The notes: generated from the letters alone by a model not told the origin. A stretch of 64,000 nt of DNA from Pseudomonadota bacterium (GCA_030549795.1 JAUQQO010000053.1:1-64000), one strand, 5' to 3'; counted from the first letter of the stretch, positions 45,017 through 53,979 are shown. Numbers and translations: made by a program.

Positions 45017-45068
45017 CGTCACGATGTCAGCCGATCCCGAGGCGGTCGGCAAGGGCCGCGGCGAAGCA

Positions 45069-45800
45069 TCACATGACGAGACCGCCGTCGACGATATGGA
45101 TCGTGCCGGTGGTAAAGCTGCTCTCGTCCGAAGCGAGATAGACCGCGAGCCACGCCACCTCTTCGGGTGTGCCGAGCCGCCCCATCGGCTGGCGGGCTAC
45201 GAAGGCCGCCCGCGCCTTCTCATAGTCGCCTTGCGCGCGCATGCGCTCCTGCAACGAAGGCGTGTCGATGGTCCCGGGGCAGATGGCGTTGCAGCGAATG
45301 CCGCGCGTGACGAAATCCGCCGCGATCGCCTTGGTAAGCCCGATCACCGCCGCCTTGCTGGTTCCGTAGGCGAAACGGTTGGGTAGCCCCTTCACGCTCG
45401 AGCAGACGCTCGCGATGTTGACGATCGAGCCCGAGCCCTTGGCGAGCATACCCGGCAGCACGGCTTTGCACGTCCAGAACATCGAGCGGACGTTCAGGTC
45501 CATCGTAAAGGCGAAGTCCTCGTCCGAGCATTCGAAAATGGTGCCGTGATGCACGAAACCGGCGCAGTTCACGAGGACATCGAACGGCCCTCTTGTCGCT
45601 ACCAATCCCTCGATCGCCGCCTTGTCGAGCACATCCAGCCGCGCCGTACAGCAGCCGTCCAATCCCGTGAGCTTGGCGGGATCCACATCGGTGGCCCACA
45701 CTTCGGCGCCTTCGCGCGCGAACAGCTGGGCGATCGCGCGCCCGATGCCCTGCCCCGCTGCCGTGACGAGGGCGCGCTTGCCGCTCAATCGTCCGCTCAT
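45069..45800 (-). CDS. SDR oxidoreductase, BDH2/DHRS6-like
   Basis: A 243-residue SDR with the non-standard cofactor turn TAAGQGIGRA, Tyr-x-x-x-Lys in YGTSKAAVIGLTKAIAADFV, and the distinctive CPGTIDTPSLQERM, which together recall cytosolic 3-hydroxybutyrate dehydrogenase type 2 (BDH2/DHRS6) and bacterial sugar-acid dehydrogenases of this branch. NAD is the likely cofactor. The start, ATG 45800 (MSGRLSGKRALVT), has GGAGGGTGGGATCG upstream. It may oxidise (R)-3-hydroxybutyrate or a keto-deoxy sugar acid; a link with the PHA genes is speculative. The gene lies 53 bp upstream of nfeD. Confidence 0.88.
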   Translation of the reverse strand: MSGRLSGKRALVTAAGQGIGRAIAQLFAREGAEVWATDVDPAKLTGLDGCCTARLDVLDKAAIEGLVATRGPFDVLVNCAGFVHHGTIFECSDEDFAFTMDLNVRSMFWTCKAVLPGMLAKGSGSIVNIASVCSSVKGLPNRFAYGTSKAAVIGLTKAIAADFVTRGIRCNAICPGTIDTPSLQERMRAQGDYEKARAAFVARQPMGRLGTPEEVAWLAVYLASDESSFTTGTIHIVDGGLVM

Positions 45801-46025
45801 CGATCCCACCCTCCCCACAGCCGAGTCTCAACCCGCGCGCTCGGTCGTCAAGGCGGCGCCGGTCGCGCCCAAGATGCACTTCAACCAGACACGTCCCGCA
45901 ACACCAGAAAAGCGCGCACGCCCAAGACCCGCTTCGCTTCGACGCACAGGCACACTTGCTTCGGCGCGCATGTGAACCGAAGATCGACTCTGCCGAACGC
46001 TCGCGCCTTGAGAGGGAGCAGGCGC

Positions 46026-47528
46026 ATGCAACGGTGCGCGCGCATTGTTCTGGTTCTCGTTTCCCTCGTGGTACTCGGCCGGCTGGGTGGCGCCGGCCCC
46101 GCCCTCGCGGCCGAAACAGTCGATCGCATCCACGGGATTGCCTATCCCGAGCGGCCGGGGTGGGTGCTGCGCGTCGGTCCCGAAGGCTTCGTGTGGACCG
46201 ATCGCCGGCGCTTCGTGCACTGGCGTACGCTTCCGCCGGCCGCCCGCGACCCACAGGCAGCGATCATGGCCTGGGCGCGGGAGCGCGGCGTGGTCGACCC
46301 GCGCGCCGGCGTGGTTTGGCGACGCTTCGGTGACATCCTCGCGCTTCGCGCTCGCGGCATGCCCTTTCCGGCCATGCTCGCCAACTATGTCGATCTGCGA
46401 CAGTTGCACGCGGCCTATGACGAAATCGCTCTGATCGAACCGACGCCCGAAGCGGTGGTCGTTCTTTCAATTCTTGCTCCTGAGGGGAGCTCCCCGGAGG
46501 CAATCGACGAGCTCATCGCCTTCGCCCGCGCCATCCGCGCACTCCCGCAGCATGAGCGCATCCCCGCCCGCAAGGAAACCTTTTTCGACCTCGAAACGGG
46601 CCAGCCGGCCGGATGGGTCCACATTCCCCAGGATGCGGTTCTGCGCGGCGGAATCCTCCCCCAGGGGAGCAAGCGGGTACCCGTTCTCGAGATCCGCTCG
46701 CCCAACGTCCTCGTGCGCCTCGATGCGGTGGACGTGAACGTGAGCGTTGTGCAAAGCCCGTTCGGCGCCCAAGGGCAGGTTCTGCTCATCGTCAACGGGC
46801 AAAGCGCGCTCTGGCCCGGCTTTGTGCGCCTCGCTTCTGCCTCCGACTTCGCTGCCTTTTTGTGCTCGCTTTGGGAAATGGAGACGGGAACCCGCTGGCA
46901 GCTCGAAAGGCTCGCGGAAGTTCCCCCGCCAGACGTCGGCGCGCGCGCACTCATTCAGCCCTCGGGCTCGCACAGCTTACGCCTTTCCTTCGAGCTCCTC
47001 GCGCACGGTGGAACCATGCAGCGGCGAGCTTTCGTCGACGGCTTTTCTGTCGCCGGTGGCGATGCCTCGCCCTGGGCGGCGAGCAGTCAGCTGTCCGCCA
47101 ATCTCTCCGTCTTCCTCTACGAAGCGGCTCCGCGCGCGTGGGACATCGCGACCGGGATCGCGCAGGGCATCGTCAATAGTCTGCAGCTCGATGCCCAGGC
47201 GGCGCGCGCTGCTGCCGAACGATGGCACGCAGAACAGAAGCAAATCAATCGGTGGGTTCAAGATTGGCTCGCGCAGCGCCGCGAGGAACGCTCGCGCAAT
47301 GCCACCGCCTGGAGCAATCTCTTGAGCGATCAGACCTATGTGCGCGATCCAGCCACGGGCGAGGTGAGCCGCATCGCCAAACCCTCTTGGGCAGAGGGCA
47401 GCTTTTGGCGCGAGCCGATCTTCGCGGATAGCATCATCGGGCCGTTGCGCGAAGGAAGCGCGCTCGAAACCCTCCTGCGCGAAGAGGGCTGGCGACGGCT
47501 CGAGGAATCGCTCGAAGGCTTCCGCTGA
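46026..47528 (+). CDS. exported hypothetical protein
   Basis: A 500-residue protein of no family I recognise. It has a clear signal peptide (about 1-28: IVLVLVSLVVLGRLGGAGPALAA), so it is periplasmic or surface located. After it, the protein alternates beta-rich stretches (YPERPGWVLRVGPEGFVWTD; VPVLEIRSPNVLVRLDAVDV) with long charged helices near 390-450 (ARAAAERWHAEQKQINRWVQ) and many Trp residues. No cysteine-rich or catalytic motif is visible. ATG 46026 has GGGAGCAGGCGC upstream. It stands alone, 225 bp from the divergent SDR gene, and ends before a hairpin. It is probably lineage restricted. Confidence 0.7.
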   Translation: MQRCARIVLVLVSLVVLGRLGGAGPALAAETVDRIHGIAYPERPGWVLRVGPEGFVWTDRRRFVHWRTLPPAARDPQAAIMAWARERGVVDPRAGVVWRRFGDILALRARGMPFPAMLANYVDLRQLHAAYDEIALIEPTPEAVVVLSILAPEGSSPEAIDELIAFARAIRALPQHERIPARKETFFDLETGQPAGWVHIPQDAVLRGGILPQGSKRVPVLEIRSPNVLVRLDAVDVNVSVVQSPFGAQGQVLLIVNGQSALWPGFVRLASASDFAAFLCSLWEMETGTRWQLERLAEVPPPDVGARALIQPSGSHSLRLSFELLAHGGTMQRRAFVDGFSVAGGDASPWAASSQLSANLSVFLYEAAPRAWDIATGIAQGIVNSLQLDAQAARAAAERWHAEQKQINRWVQDWLAQRREERSRNATAWSNLLSDQTYVRDPATGEVSRIAKPSWAEGSFWREPIFADSIIGPLREGSALETLLREEGWRRLEESLEGFR

Positions 47529-47570
47529 AGGGCAAGCCCCGCAGCGCATGAGCGGGCGATGCGCGATCGC

Positions 47571-47606
47571 GCGCACCGCTGCCTGTCGGTGTCGACAGCG
47601 GTGCGC
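47571..47606. terminator. candidate bidirectional hairpin terminator
   Basis: GCGCACCGCTG (47571-47581) pairs perfectly with CAGCGGTGCGC (47596-47606), an 11-bp stem with a 14-base loop, between two convergent genes. There is no T-tract on either strand, so intrinsic termination is only possible; it may be a rho-dependent or RNA-stabilising structure. Confidence 0.55.
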
Positions 47607-47614
47607 GTCGGTGC

Positions 47615-48553
47615 CTAGGCGGCGCGCGCAAGGCGCGGCGCCAAAAGATCGAGCTGGTCGAGATCGGGAGTGCGCGCCAACACCTCGAGCGCATCGTGGC
47701 GGACGTGGTTCTTCGCCATGTGCTCTTTGAGGAGCTGTTCGTCGAGCACCCCTGCTTTCAGCGCGTCTTTGAGAAGCGCGAAGAACAGCCGCTCCTGGCG
47801 CGGATCGGGATGCGGCTTGTAGGTGCCGCGATAGGCGTAATGGCCAAAGAGCGTGCGGTGGATCTTCTGGGCCCAACCTTTGGGTGACCAGAGCTTGAAC
47901 TTATCCGCCTCGACGAAGTCGATGGGAAGGCCGGTTTTCCACGGCTGCGTGTGACGCTTGGTGTTGTGGATCAGTTTGGTTTTCTCATCGAGATGGTCGA
48001 AATCGTTCCACTCCGGCTCGAACAGCCCGATCGTTTCCGGATCTTCGTATTCGAGCTCGATCCACTTCGCATAGTCCCGTTCGCCGGTAAACAGCTCGGC
48101 GAAGTTCTTCTCGACATCCCAGTGCCGCAGCTTGGCGCAATCCAACAGCATGCACGAGGAGGCGTAGTGCCCGGGGATGTTTTCCTTCCCGGGGCGCTTG
48201 CGGCACATGATCGCCTTGCCACCCATGTCGCGGGTGAGCAGCTCCCACACGTCGCCGATCGCGAAGATGTCGGGATCGACGATCACCGCCCGCCCCTCGT
48301 AGCCCATCTCTTTGGGCGGCGCGAAGCGCAAGGGCGTAAAGGACTGCAGATCGTTCATCCGCCATTCGCGCCATTCACGACCGCGCTTGAAGCGCTGGCC
48401 CTCGCGCGCCCACAAAAACGGGTAATCCTTGGTGTGCAGGATGCGGATGTCGAGCGCATCCGCGTGCTTGGAAAAGCGCCGCATGGAGTGGGCGGAAACC
48501 AAGGCGCCCACATACTGTTTCTCGTTGGTGTGGATGAAGACCGCGAGCTTCAC
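47615..48553 (-). CDS. glycosyltransferase-like protein
   Basis: A 312-residue protein with GT-A-like features. The N-terminal strand is LAVFIHTNEKQYVGALVSAHS, and VIVDPDIFAIGDVWEL looks like the DxD metal motif (here DPD) of family 8-like transferases. NTKRHTQPWKTGLPIDF has the C-terminal His typical of retaining transferases. No signal peptide or membrane helix is present, so it is cytoplasmic. The substrate is unknown; it may add sugar to lipid or cell-wall precursors. A GTG start (48553) has GGAGAGCC upstream. No other polysaccharide genes are nearby. Confidence 0.65.
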   Translation of the reverse strand: MKLAVFIHTNEKQYVGALVSAHSMRRFSKHADALDIRILHTKDYPFLWAREGQRFKRGREWREWRMNDLQSFTPLRFAPPKEMGYEGRAVIVDPDIFAIGDVWELLTRDMGGKAIMCRKRPGKENIPGHYASSCMLLDCAKLRHWDVEKNFAELFTGERDYAKWIELEYEDPETIGLFEPEWNDFDHLDEKTKLIHNTKRHTQPWKTGLPIDFVEADKFKLWSPKGWAQKIHRTLFGHYAYRGTYKPHPDPRQERLFFALLKDALKAGVLDEQLLKEHMAKNHVRHDALEVLARTPDLDQLDLLAPRLARAA

Positions 48554-48686
48554 GGGTGGCTCTCCTGGCCGGGGACGGATGCGCGAGTAGCAGAAGGGTG
48601 ACGATGCGAAAAGGCGCGCGATGGCGCACCGCTTGCCGCCCGACGGTTGGCCCTTTACCTCGATCTCGTGGAGCGTGGAGCCGTCG

Positions 48687-49850
48687 ATGTCCTCGCCTCG
48701 TTGTCTTCCGATCCTCGAAAAGCTCGTGTCCTTCGATAGCGTGAGCCGAAACCCGAACCGGCCACTCGCCGAGTGGGTGGAAGCTTACCTGCGCGATCTC
48801 GGCGTCGAGGTCCAACGAATTACCGACGAGACCGGCAACTGGGTCAATCTCTTGGCTACCGTCGGTCCTAAGGACGTGCCCGGGTATTTGCTCTCCGGCC
48901 ACACCGACGTGGTCCCGGTCGAGGATCAGGAATGGACGAGCGACCCGTTTCGGCTGCGGGTCGAGGGAGGGCGCGCCTATGGGCGGGGCACGACGGACAT
49001 GAAGGGCTTCGATGCCTGCGTGCTCGCGCTCGTCCCCGCCATGCTCGAGCGGCCGCTCGCCCGCCCGTTGCACATCGCCTTGAGCTATGACGAAGAAGTG
49101 GGTTGCCGGGGCGTACGCCGCTTAATTTCCGAGCTCGATCGGCTGCTGCCGGTCAAACCCTTGGGCGTGATCGTCGGTGAGCCCACCGGCATGGAGGTGG
49201 TGATCGCGCACAAGGCCAAGCAGAGCTACCGCACCACGGTGACCGGTACTGCCGCCCACTCCTCGCTCGCCCCCAAGGCCGTGAACGCAATCGAATACGC
49301 CGCCGAGCTCGTGCTGCGCATTCGCGACATCGGACGCCGTATGGCAACCGAAGGGCCGTTCGACCGCGCCTTCGACGTGCCCCACTCCACCGCTCACGTC
49401 GGCCAGATCCACGGAGGTACGGCGCTCAATATCGTTCCCGAACTCTGCTGGTTCGAGTGGGAATTCCGTACACTTCCCGAAGTTGACCTCGCCGGCCTGG
49501 TCGCGGAAGTGATCGACTATGCGAAGACGACACTTTTACCCGCCATGCGCGAGCGCGCGGCCGGAAGTGCGATCCACTTCGAGCAACTCACCGAGTTGCC
49601 GGCGGTCGATATCGCTCCGGACCATGCGCTCACGCAATTGGTCAAACGGCTGACCGGCCGAACCGATCACAAGAAAGTGGCTTATGGTACCGAAGGCGGT
49701 CTTTTCCGCCGCGACGCCGGCATCCCGGCGATCGTATGTGGCCCCGGCAACATCGAGCAGGCCCACAAAGCCGACGAATACATCGAGCTCGCCCAGCTCG
49801 CCGCCTGCGAGGCCTTTCTCGCGCGGCTGATCGACCACTGTCGCGCCTAG
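48687..49850 (+). CDS. argE: acetylornithine deacetylase
   Basis: A 387-residue M20A metallopeptidase resembling ArgE, which deacetylates N2-acetylornithine to ornithine in arginine biosynthesis. Metal ligands and catalytic residues are visible: SGHTDVVPVE (His, Asp), GRGTTDMKGFDA (Asp), YDEEVGCRG (catalytic Glu-Glu), VGEPTGMEVVIAHKAKQSY and the late His in NIEQAHKADEYIE. The dimerisation insert lies between about 180 and 290. ATG 48687 has GGAG nine bases upstream. Other arginine genes are absent nearby, so a related role such as succinyl-diaminopimelate or N-acyl amino acid hydrolysis cannot be excluded. Confidence 0.85.
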   Translation: MSSPRCLPILEKLVSFDSVSRNPNRPLAEWVEAYLRDLGVEVQRITDETGNWVNLLATVGPKDVPGYLLSGHTDVVPVEDQEWTSDPFRLRVEGGRAYGRGTTDMKGFDACVLALVPAMLERPLARPLHIALSYDEEVGCRGVRRLISELDRLLPVKPLGVIVGEPTGMEVVIAHKAKQSYRTTVTGTAAHSSLAPKAVNAIEYAAELVLRIRDIGRRMATEGPFDRAFDVPHSTAHVGQIHGGTALNIVPELCWFEWEFRTLPEVDLAGLVAEVIDYAKTTLLPAMRERAAGSAIHFEQLTELPAVDIAPDHALTQLVKRLTGRTDHKKVAYGTEGGLFRRDAGIPAIVCGPGNIEQAHKADEYIELAQLAACEAFLARLIDHCRA

Positions 49851-49865
49851 CGCGACTTTTCGCCC

Positions 49866-50489
49866 TCAGCCGAGGAAAAAGCCGACGATCCCCGCTGCAG
49901 CGACCACACCGCCGCCGATCCGCGGAACCAGCGGCAGGGTAAGGCGTTGCGCTGCCGTTCCGAGCACCACGCCAACGAGGTGCAAGAAGATCGACGCCGA
50001 CACAAATCCCAGCACATAGAGCGCGGGTGCAGCCGTCTCGGGCACTTCCGTGCCGTGCGCATGGCCGTGGACGAGGCCGAACAGGGCGACCAAGGCGAGG
50101 CCGGCTGCGAGCGGCAGGCGCACCGCGAGCGCGATCAACGCGCCCACAACGACGAGCGAAGCGAGGATCCCGCTCTCCACGGCGCTGAACGCGACACCGT
50201 TCATGCCCAAAAGCCCACCGCAAAGAAGACCGACCACGAAGGCCGCGGGGGCAGCCCACATCGCGCGACCACCGAGCTGCGCCGCCCACACCCCAACCGC
50301 CAGCATGGCCAAGAGATGGTCCCAACCGCCTAAGGGATGGGCGAAGCCTTCGACGAGACCAGCACCTGCAGCACCGTAGGTGTGCGCCCAGGCCCCAGAG
50401 AGCGCGGTTGAGGATCCGATGACAGCGAGCACGAGAACGAGACCACGGTTCACGGAAGCCATTCCCCTCGTTCGACGATACAAACTCAT
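49866..50489 (-). CDS. hupE: HupE/UreJ family membrane protein
   Basis: A 207-residue HupE/UreJ-type protein, thought to carry nickel (or cobalt) into the cytoplasm. A signal peptide (LVLVLAVIGSSTALSGAWAH) is followed by GLVEGFAHPLGGWDHLLAML, the diagnostic His/Asp motif in TM1, and six transmembrane helices in all, including FGLVHGHAHGTEVP with further His residues in a later helix. The start is either ATG 50489 or ATG 50462; neither has a good ribosome site. No hydrogenase or urease genes are in the window, so the metal user lies elsewhere. Confidence 0.88.
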   Translation of the reverse strand: MSLYRRTRGMASVNRGLVLVLAVIGSSTALSGAWAHTYGAAGAGLVEGFAHPLGGWDHLLAMLAVGVWAAQLGGRAMWAAPAAFVVGLLCGGLLGMNGVAFSAVESGILASLVVVGALIALAVRLPLAAGLALVALFGLVHGHAHGTEVPETAAPALYVLGFVSASIFLHLVGVVLGTAAQRLTLPLVPRIGGGVVAAAGIVGFFLG

Positions 50490-50633
50490 AACCTAAGACA
50501 ACGCTCTGCTCCGTACAATCGCGTGCAGCAAGTCCCTTGCCAGCCAGCGTAAACCGATCACGCCCGCACGGGCGCAAACCGACCGGCGCTCAAGCAACAG
50601 GCACAATGCCCAGGCAGTGCGCAAAACGGGCGA

Positions 50634-51350
50634 TCAGCGGAAGAGCGAATCCGGCACCGTGCGTCGCACCGCCACCGCCGCCCCGACCCGCCGGCCCGCG
50701 AGCAGGACGCTGCCGAGATGCACACCCACCACGCTCCATTTCTCGCCGTCGGGGACCAAAAGCGGGGCTCCGGAGAGCCCCTGCGGGGCCGGGCACTCGT
50801 GGAAGATCAACGGGCCCGCTCGGTCTTGCGCGACCACCGGACAGGGGGCCAGACGAACGGGCAGATGCGGGCGATCCTGCGCATAGCCCAAAAGCTGCGC
50901 CCGCGATTCAGCGCGCGGACGACCCTCGGGCCAACCGACCGGCAGCGGGTGCAAGAGCTCAACGCCCGCAAGCGGCCGCTCGAGGCGCAGGACTGCCCAA
51001 TCCGCATCCAGACGCGTCGGCACCCCGCGCTCGTCGAAGGCGAGATCCGGCGACAGGCGGAACGAGACGGCGCGTGCGTGCGCGACCCAGGTTCCGCGCC
51101 GCCACCCGGCGACGAAATGCACCTCGTCGGGATCGTAGAGCCGACCGCGCCGACGCGCCCAAAGGCAGTGGGCGACGGTCAAGACTTCGGAAGCGCTCAC
51201 AAGCGCTCCGGTACAAAATCCGTGCGGGACATTGACGCGCCCGATCGCGTTCCAGGCAAAAAACGGCTCGAGCGGCTCGGGAGCGGCTTGCGCCGTGCGC
51301 GCAAGCGCGAAGAGAGCAAAGAGCCACCCGATCGATGTGCGCGCTCTCAC
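50634..51350 (-). CDS. trypsin-like serine peptidase (S1)
   Basis: A 238-residue exported S1-family peptidase with an N-terminal signal sequence (about 1-22) and the triad His in VLTVAHCLWA, Asp in LDADWAVLRLERP and Ser in PAPQGLSGAPLLVP. The usual GDSGGP is relaxed to GLSGAP, which is compatible with activity. No PDZ domain is present, so it is not DegP; it resembles secreted trypsin-like proteins of alphaproteobacteria. The start is GTG 51350, with GAGGGG a few bases upstream, or GTG 51356. Cysteines at positions flanking the His (FCTGAL, AHCL) suggest a disulfide. Confidence 0.83.
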   Translation of the reverse strand: MRARTSIGWLFALFALARTAQAAPEPLEPFFAWNAIGRVNVPHGFCTGALVSASEVLTVAHCLWARRRGRLYDPDEVHFVAGWRRGTWVAHARAVSFRLSPDLAFDERGVPTRLDADWAVLRLERPLAGVELLHPLPVGWPEGRPRAESRAQLLGYAQDRPHLPVRLAPCPVVAQDRAGPLIFHECPAPQGLSGAPLLVPDGEKWSVVGVHLGSVLLAGRRVGAAVAVRRTVPDSLFR

Positions 51351-51704
51351 CCCCACCCCTCGGCTCGCTTCCCCGGCTCGACGATGGCCCGCGCCCTCTT
51401 AAGGGACAAGCCCACGCAGCAATCGAGCGCGTGCAGGTCGCGAGGACCCGAGCGCGCTTTCCCTTCCCTGGGCTTTGGGCGAGCGCGCAGCCCAGGTTTC
51501 GAGCTTGTGGGCCCTGTTCCGCGGCGGTCGCAAGCGCAGGCGCGCGGTCCATAAGCTGCGCCTTTGCGTTGATCGCGCGGGCTCACTTCGCGTGCGAGCA
51601 AAGCCACGCCAAGGCTGAGCGAACGCCTTTTTCAGGCCGCAGCGGTGCCTAGCGTTGGCACCGCGATCTGATAGCCTAGAGCTATTCTCTTCGCGAGGTG
51701 AGCT
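51351..51704. other. divergent intergenic region without recognised feature
   Basis: 354 bp between the minus-strand S1 peptidase gene and the plus-strand exported protein gene. Both promoters must lie here. Short open frames on both strands have biased, low-complexity composition and no ribosome sites. An AT-richer patch near 51660-51690 (GATAGCCTAGAGCTATTC) lies just before the plus-strand gene and may include its -10. I see no RNA gene or clear operator. Confidence 0.4.
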
Positions 51705-52538
51705 TTGATCGTCGGATGTATCACAGGGCGGGTGCGCACGCCGCCCGCCGCCAGCACGGGTGTAGGGCAGCAAGGGGTTAAAGGAGCGCTGATTTCGTTT
51801 TCCTTGCTCATCGCAGCGCAAACGGCAGCCGCAGCGAGCCTGGTAGCCGGCGGCCTCGAGTTCAGCGATGAGGAAGGCGGGTTCGTCCTGCGCGATGCCT
51901 GGGGGACCGGGACTCCCGAGGATCCGATCACGCTGGTTGAAGAGATCACCGAGGAAGGACCCGCCGTGCTCACCGTGCGCGGGATGCGCGGGAGCTTCGG
52001 CAATCGCGCGACGGGCGGACACGGGGTCGGCTTCGTGCTCGTCAAGATCGTGACCAATCGCACGAGCCAGCCCTGGCACAGTTTCGAGATTGAGGTCCGC
52101 GAGCTCAAAGGGCGGGCGAGCCCCTTCGAAGATGGCCTCTCCTTCGGTCAGGCGATCGGACCCGCACGCTTGTTCGGCTCTGATCGGTTTGAAAGCGTAC
52201 ACGTAACGGATGAGCCGCTCGATGCGGTGGTCTTCAGCGGTAGCGTCATTCGACCCGGTGAAAGGGTCACGGTACGCGTCGTGGTGACCGATTTCTCGCC
52301 CACCTGGCAGTTCTACATCCTCCAACGGCGCGATTCACCGCTTGCGGCGCTCGCCACGAGCCCCCTTCCCGGCGGCTCGCAAAGCGCGGAGGCGTGGTCA
52401 ACGGCAGCGACGCCGCATCGCGACCAGCAGCCGCCGCTCACGGACGTCGAAAGCGTCACCGAGCACGCCTATTTTGGATCTGAGGCTGAACCGGTGCGTA
52501 AGCCGCACGGGGTTCTCCTTGCGGAGGAACGCTCATGA
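51705..52538 (+). CDS. exported hypothetical protein
   Basis: A 277-residue protein of unknown function. After a possible signal sequence (ALISFSLLIAAQTAAAASLV near 29-48) comes a beta-rich core (GFVLRDAWGTGTPEDPITLV; VGFVLVKIVTNRTSQPWHSF) that looks like a small secreted beta-sandwich, then a Ser/Pro/Thr-rich, probably disordered tail from about 220. No catalytic motif is visible. The start TTG 51705 has GAGGTGA upstream but lies long before the hydrophobic stretch, so the true start may be inside. It overlaps the next gene by 4 bp (ATGA), hinting at a functional pair. Confidence 0.65.
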   Translation: MIVGCITGRVRTPPAASTGVGQQGVKGALISFSLLIAAQTAAAASLVAGGLEFSDEEGGFVLRDAWGTGTPEDPITLVEEITEEGPAVLTVRGMRGSFGNRATGGHGVGFVLVKIVTNRTSQPWHSFEIEVRELKGRASPFEDGLSFGQAIGPARLFGSDRFESVHVTDEPLDAVVFSGSVIRPGERVTVRVVVTDFSPTWQFYILQRRDSPLAALATSPLPGGSQSAEAWSTAATPHRDQQPPLTDVESVTEHAYFGSEAEPVRKPHGVLLAEERS

Positions 52539-52729
52539 CGACCAATGTCGGAACGATCGATCGGGTGATCCGGGGCCTGGTTGGGATCTTCTTGATCCTC
52601 ATGGTGTTCGTGGGCCCGCAAACACCGTGGGGATGGATCGGGATCATCCCGCTTGCCACCGCCATCTTGGGCTTCTGCCCAGCGTACAAGCTGTTGGGTT
52701 TGTCCACCTGCCCCACGAGCAAGAGCTAA
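52535..52729 (+). CDS. DUF2892 family inner membrane protein
   Basis: A 64-residue protein with two transmembrane helices (GLVGIFLILMVFVGP; WGWIGIIPLATAILGFCP), the N-terminal NVGTIDRVIRG and the C-terminal CPAYKLLGLSTCP, all diagnostic of the DUF2892 family (YgaP membrane part-like). The two cysteines in the terminal loop are characteristic. It may bind or move a sulfur-containing ligand; the function is unproven. The ATG overlaps the previous stop, so it is co-translated with the exported protein. A stem and T-rich stretch about 150 bp downstream may end the transcript. Confidence 0.88.
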   Translation: MTTNVGTIDRVIRGLVGIFLILMVFVGPQTPWGWIGIIPLATAILGFCPAYKLLGLSTCPTSKS

Positions 52730-53132
52730 GTCGCCGCAAGCCGCATTCGCCGCCCAGCCCGCGCTCGGTGCGCGCCGCGCCGTTTGCGCCGGCGAAGGCG
52801 GGCGGCGCATGCGGTCCGAGCTGACGCGCAGGTACCGCAGCGCAACTCCAAAGCACGGTTGAAGGACGAGCCGCGCGCTCTGTTTCGCGTTCGCGCGAGC
52901 GTTTTTCTTTTGCGTTTTTACGCCTTTATTTGATTTGCGCCGTCGCGCGCGCGGCAAGCCCGCGCGCAGTGTTCCTGATCGGCCGCAGAACCGGCTCAAA
53001 CGTTATCTTCACGCCATGCCCTTTGTGCGCTGCGCTCTGCGTGGACAGCGCGAGTACGGGGTTGGAGCTTGTATGGCGCGGATGATCTGAGATCGTTGGG
53101 GCAGCAGTAGCGTGGAGGGGAGGACGAGGGTG
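52730..53132. other. intergenic region with candidate terminator
   Basis: 403 bp without a convincing gene. About 150 bp in, CGCTC and GAGCG (52876-52901) enclose a GC-rich loop and are followed by TTTTTCTTTT; another small hairpin, GCGT-TTTT-ACGC (52912-52923), precedes CTTTATTTGATTT. This T-rich patch is the likely transcription end of the DUF2892 unit, though stems are short. The SDR promoter must lie in the last 150 bp, but I see no clear element. Confidence 0.4.
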
Positions 53133-53906
53133 ATGCGCTTTGCGGGCAAGAGCGTGATCGTGACCGGTGGGGCCTCGGGCATTGGGCTTGCCTGTGTGGA
53201 GGCGTTTGCGGCCGAAGGAGCCTCGGTATTGATTGCCGACATCGATCGCGCGCGCGGGCAAGCGGCGGCGGTGCGGCTGGGCGCCGAGGGCCGCGCCGTG
53301 CGCTTCGAGCCTTGCGATGTGAGCCGGCGCGATCAATGCGCGGCGGCGGTGGAAGCGATGTTGGCGTGGACCGGTCGGCTGGATGTGCTCATCAACAATG
53401 CCGGGATTCTCAAGCGCGGCGATATTCTGGAGCTCGAGGAAGAGGATTTCGATGCGGTCCTGGCCGTCAACCTCAAGGGCGCGTTTTTGATGGGTCAAGC
53501 GGCGGCCAAGGCGATGGTAGAGGGAGGTGGCGGGGCGATCATCAACATGTCGAGCGTGAACGGGATCCTCGCCATTCCCGATCAGCTCGCCTATGTGGTC
53601 AGCAAAGGTGGACTGAACCAACTCACGCGTGCGATGGCGCTCGCGCTCGCCGACAAGAAGATCCGCGTCAACGCCATCGGACCGGGCTCGATCGCTACTG
53701 ATCTGTTGCGGCAGGTGATGACGGACGAGGCGGCACGCCGCAAGATCCTCTCGCGCACGCCCTTGGGCCGGCTCGGCGAGCCTGCCGAGGTGGCGCGGCT
53801 TGCCCTCTTCCTCGCGAGCGAGGAGGCGAGCTATATCACAGGGCAGATCGTCTATATCGACGGCGGTCGGCTGCCGCTCAACTATACCGTTTCGGTACCC
53901 GACTGA
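53133..53906 (+). CDS. SDR-family oxidoreductase
   Basis: A 257-residue classical SDR with TGGASGIG at about 11-18, NNAG in LINNAGILKRG, catalytic Ser in INMSSVNG, and Tyr/Lys in YVVSKGGLNQL. GPGSIATDLLR follows, and the C-terminus is IVYIDGGRLPLN. NAD(P)-dependent alcohol or sugar oxidation is likely; the substrate is not identified. ATG 53133 has GAGGG just upstream; an in-frame GTG at 53112 is possible. It stands between two unrelated genes, with trcR 73 bp downstream, and has codon use like its neighbours. Confidence 0.88.
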   Translation: MRFAGKSVIVTGGASGIGLACVEAFAAEGASVLIADIDRARGQAAAVRLGAEGRAVRFEPCDVSRRDQCAAAVEAMLAWTGRLDVLINNAGILKRGDILELEEEDFDAVLAVNLKGAFLMGQAAAKAMVEGGGGAIINMSSVNGILAIPDQLAYVVSKGGLNQLTRAMALALADKKIRVNAIGPGSIATDLLRQVMTDEAARRKILSRTPLGRLGEPAEVARLALFLASEEASYITGQIVYIDGGRLPLNYTVSVPD

Positions 53907-53979
53907 AGGTCGTCGCGGCGACCCTTGCGGGTGCCCAAGATCTTGGGTCGGCAGCACGATCGCGATCATGGAGTGTTCG

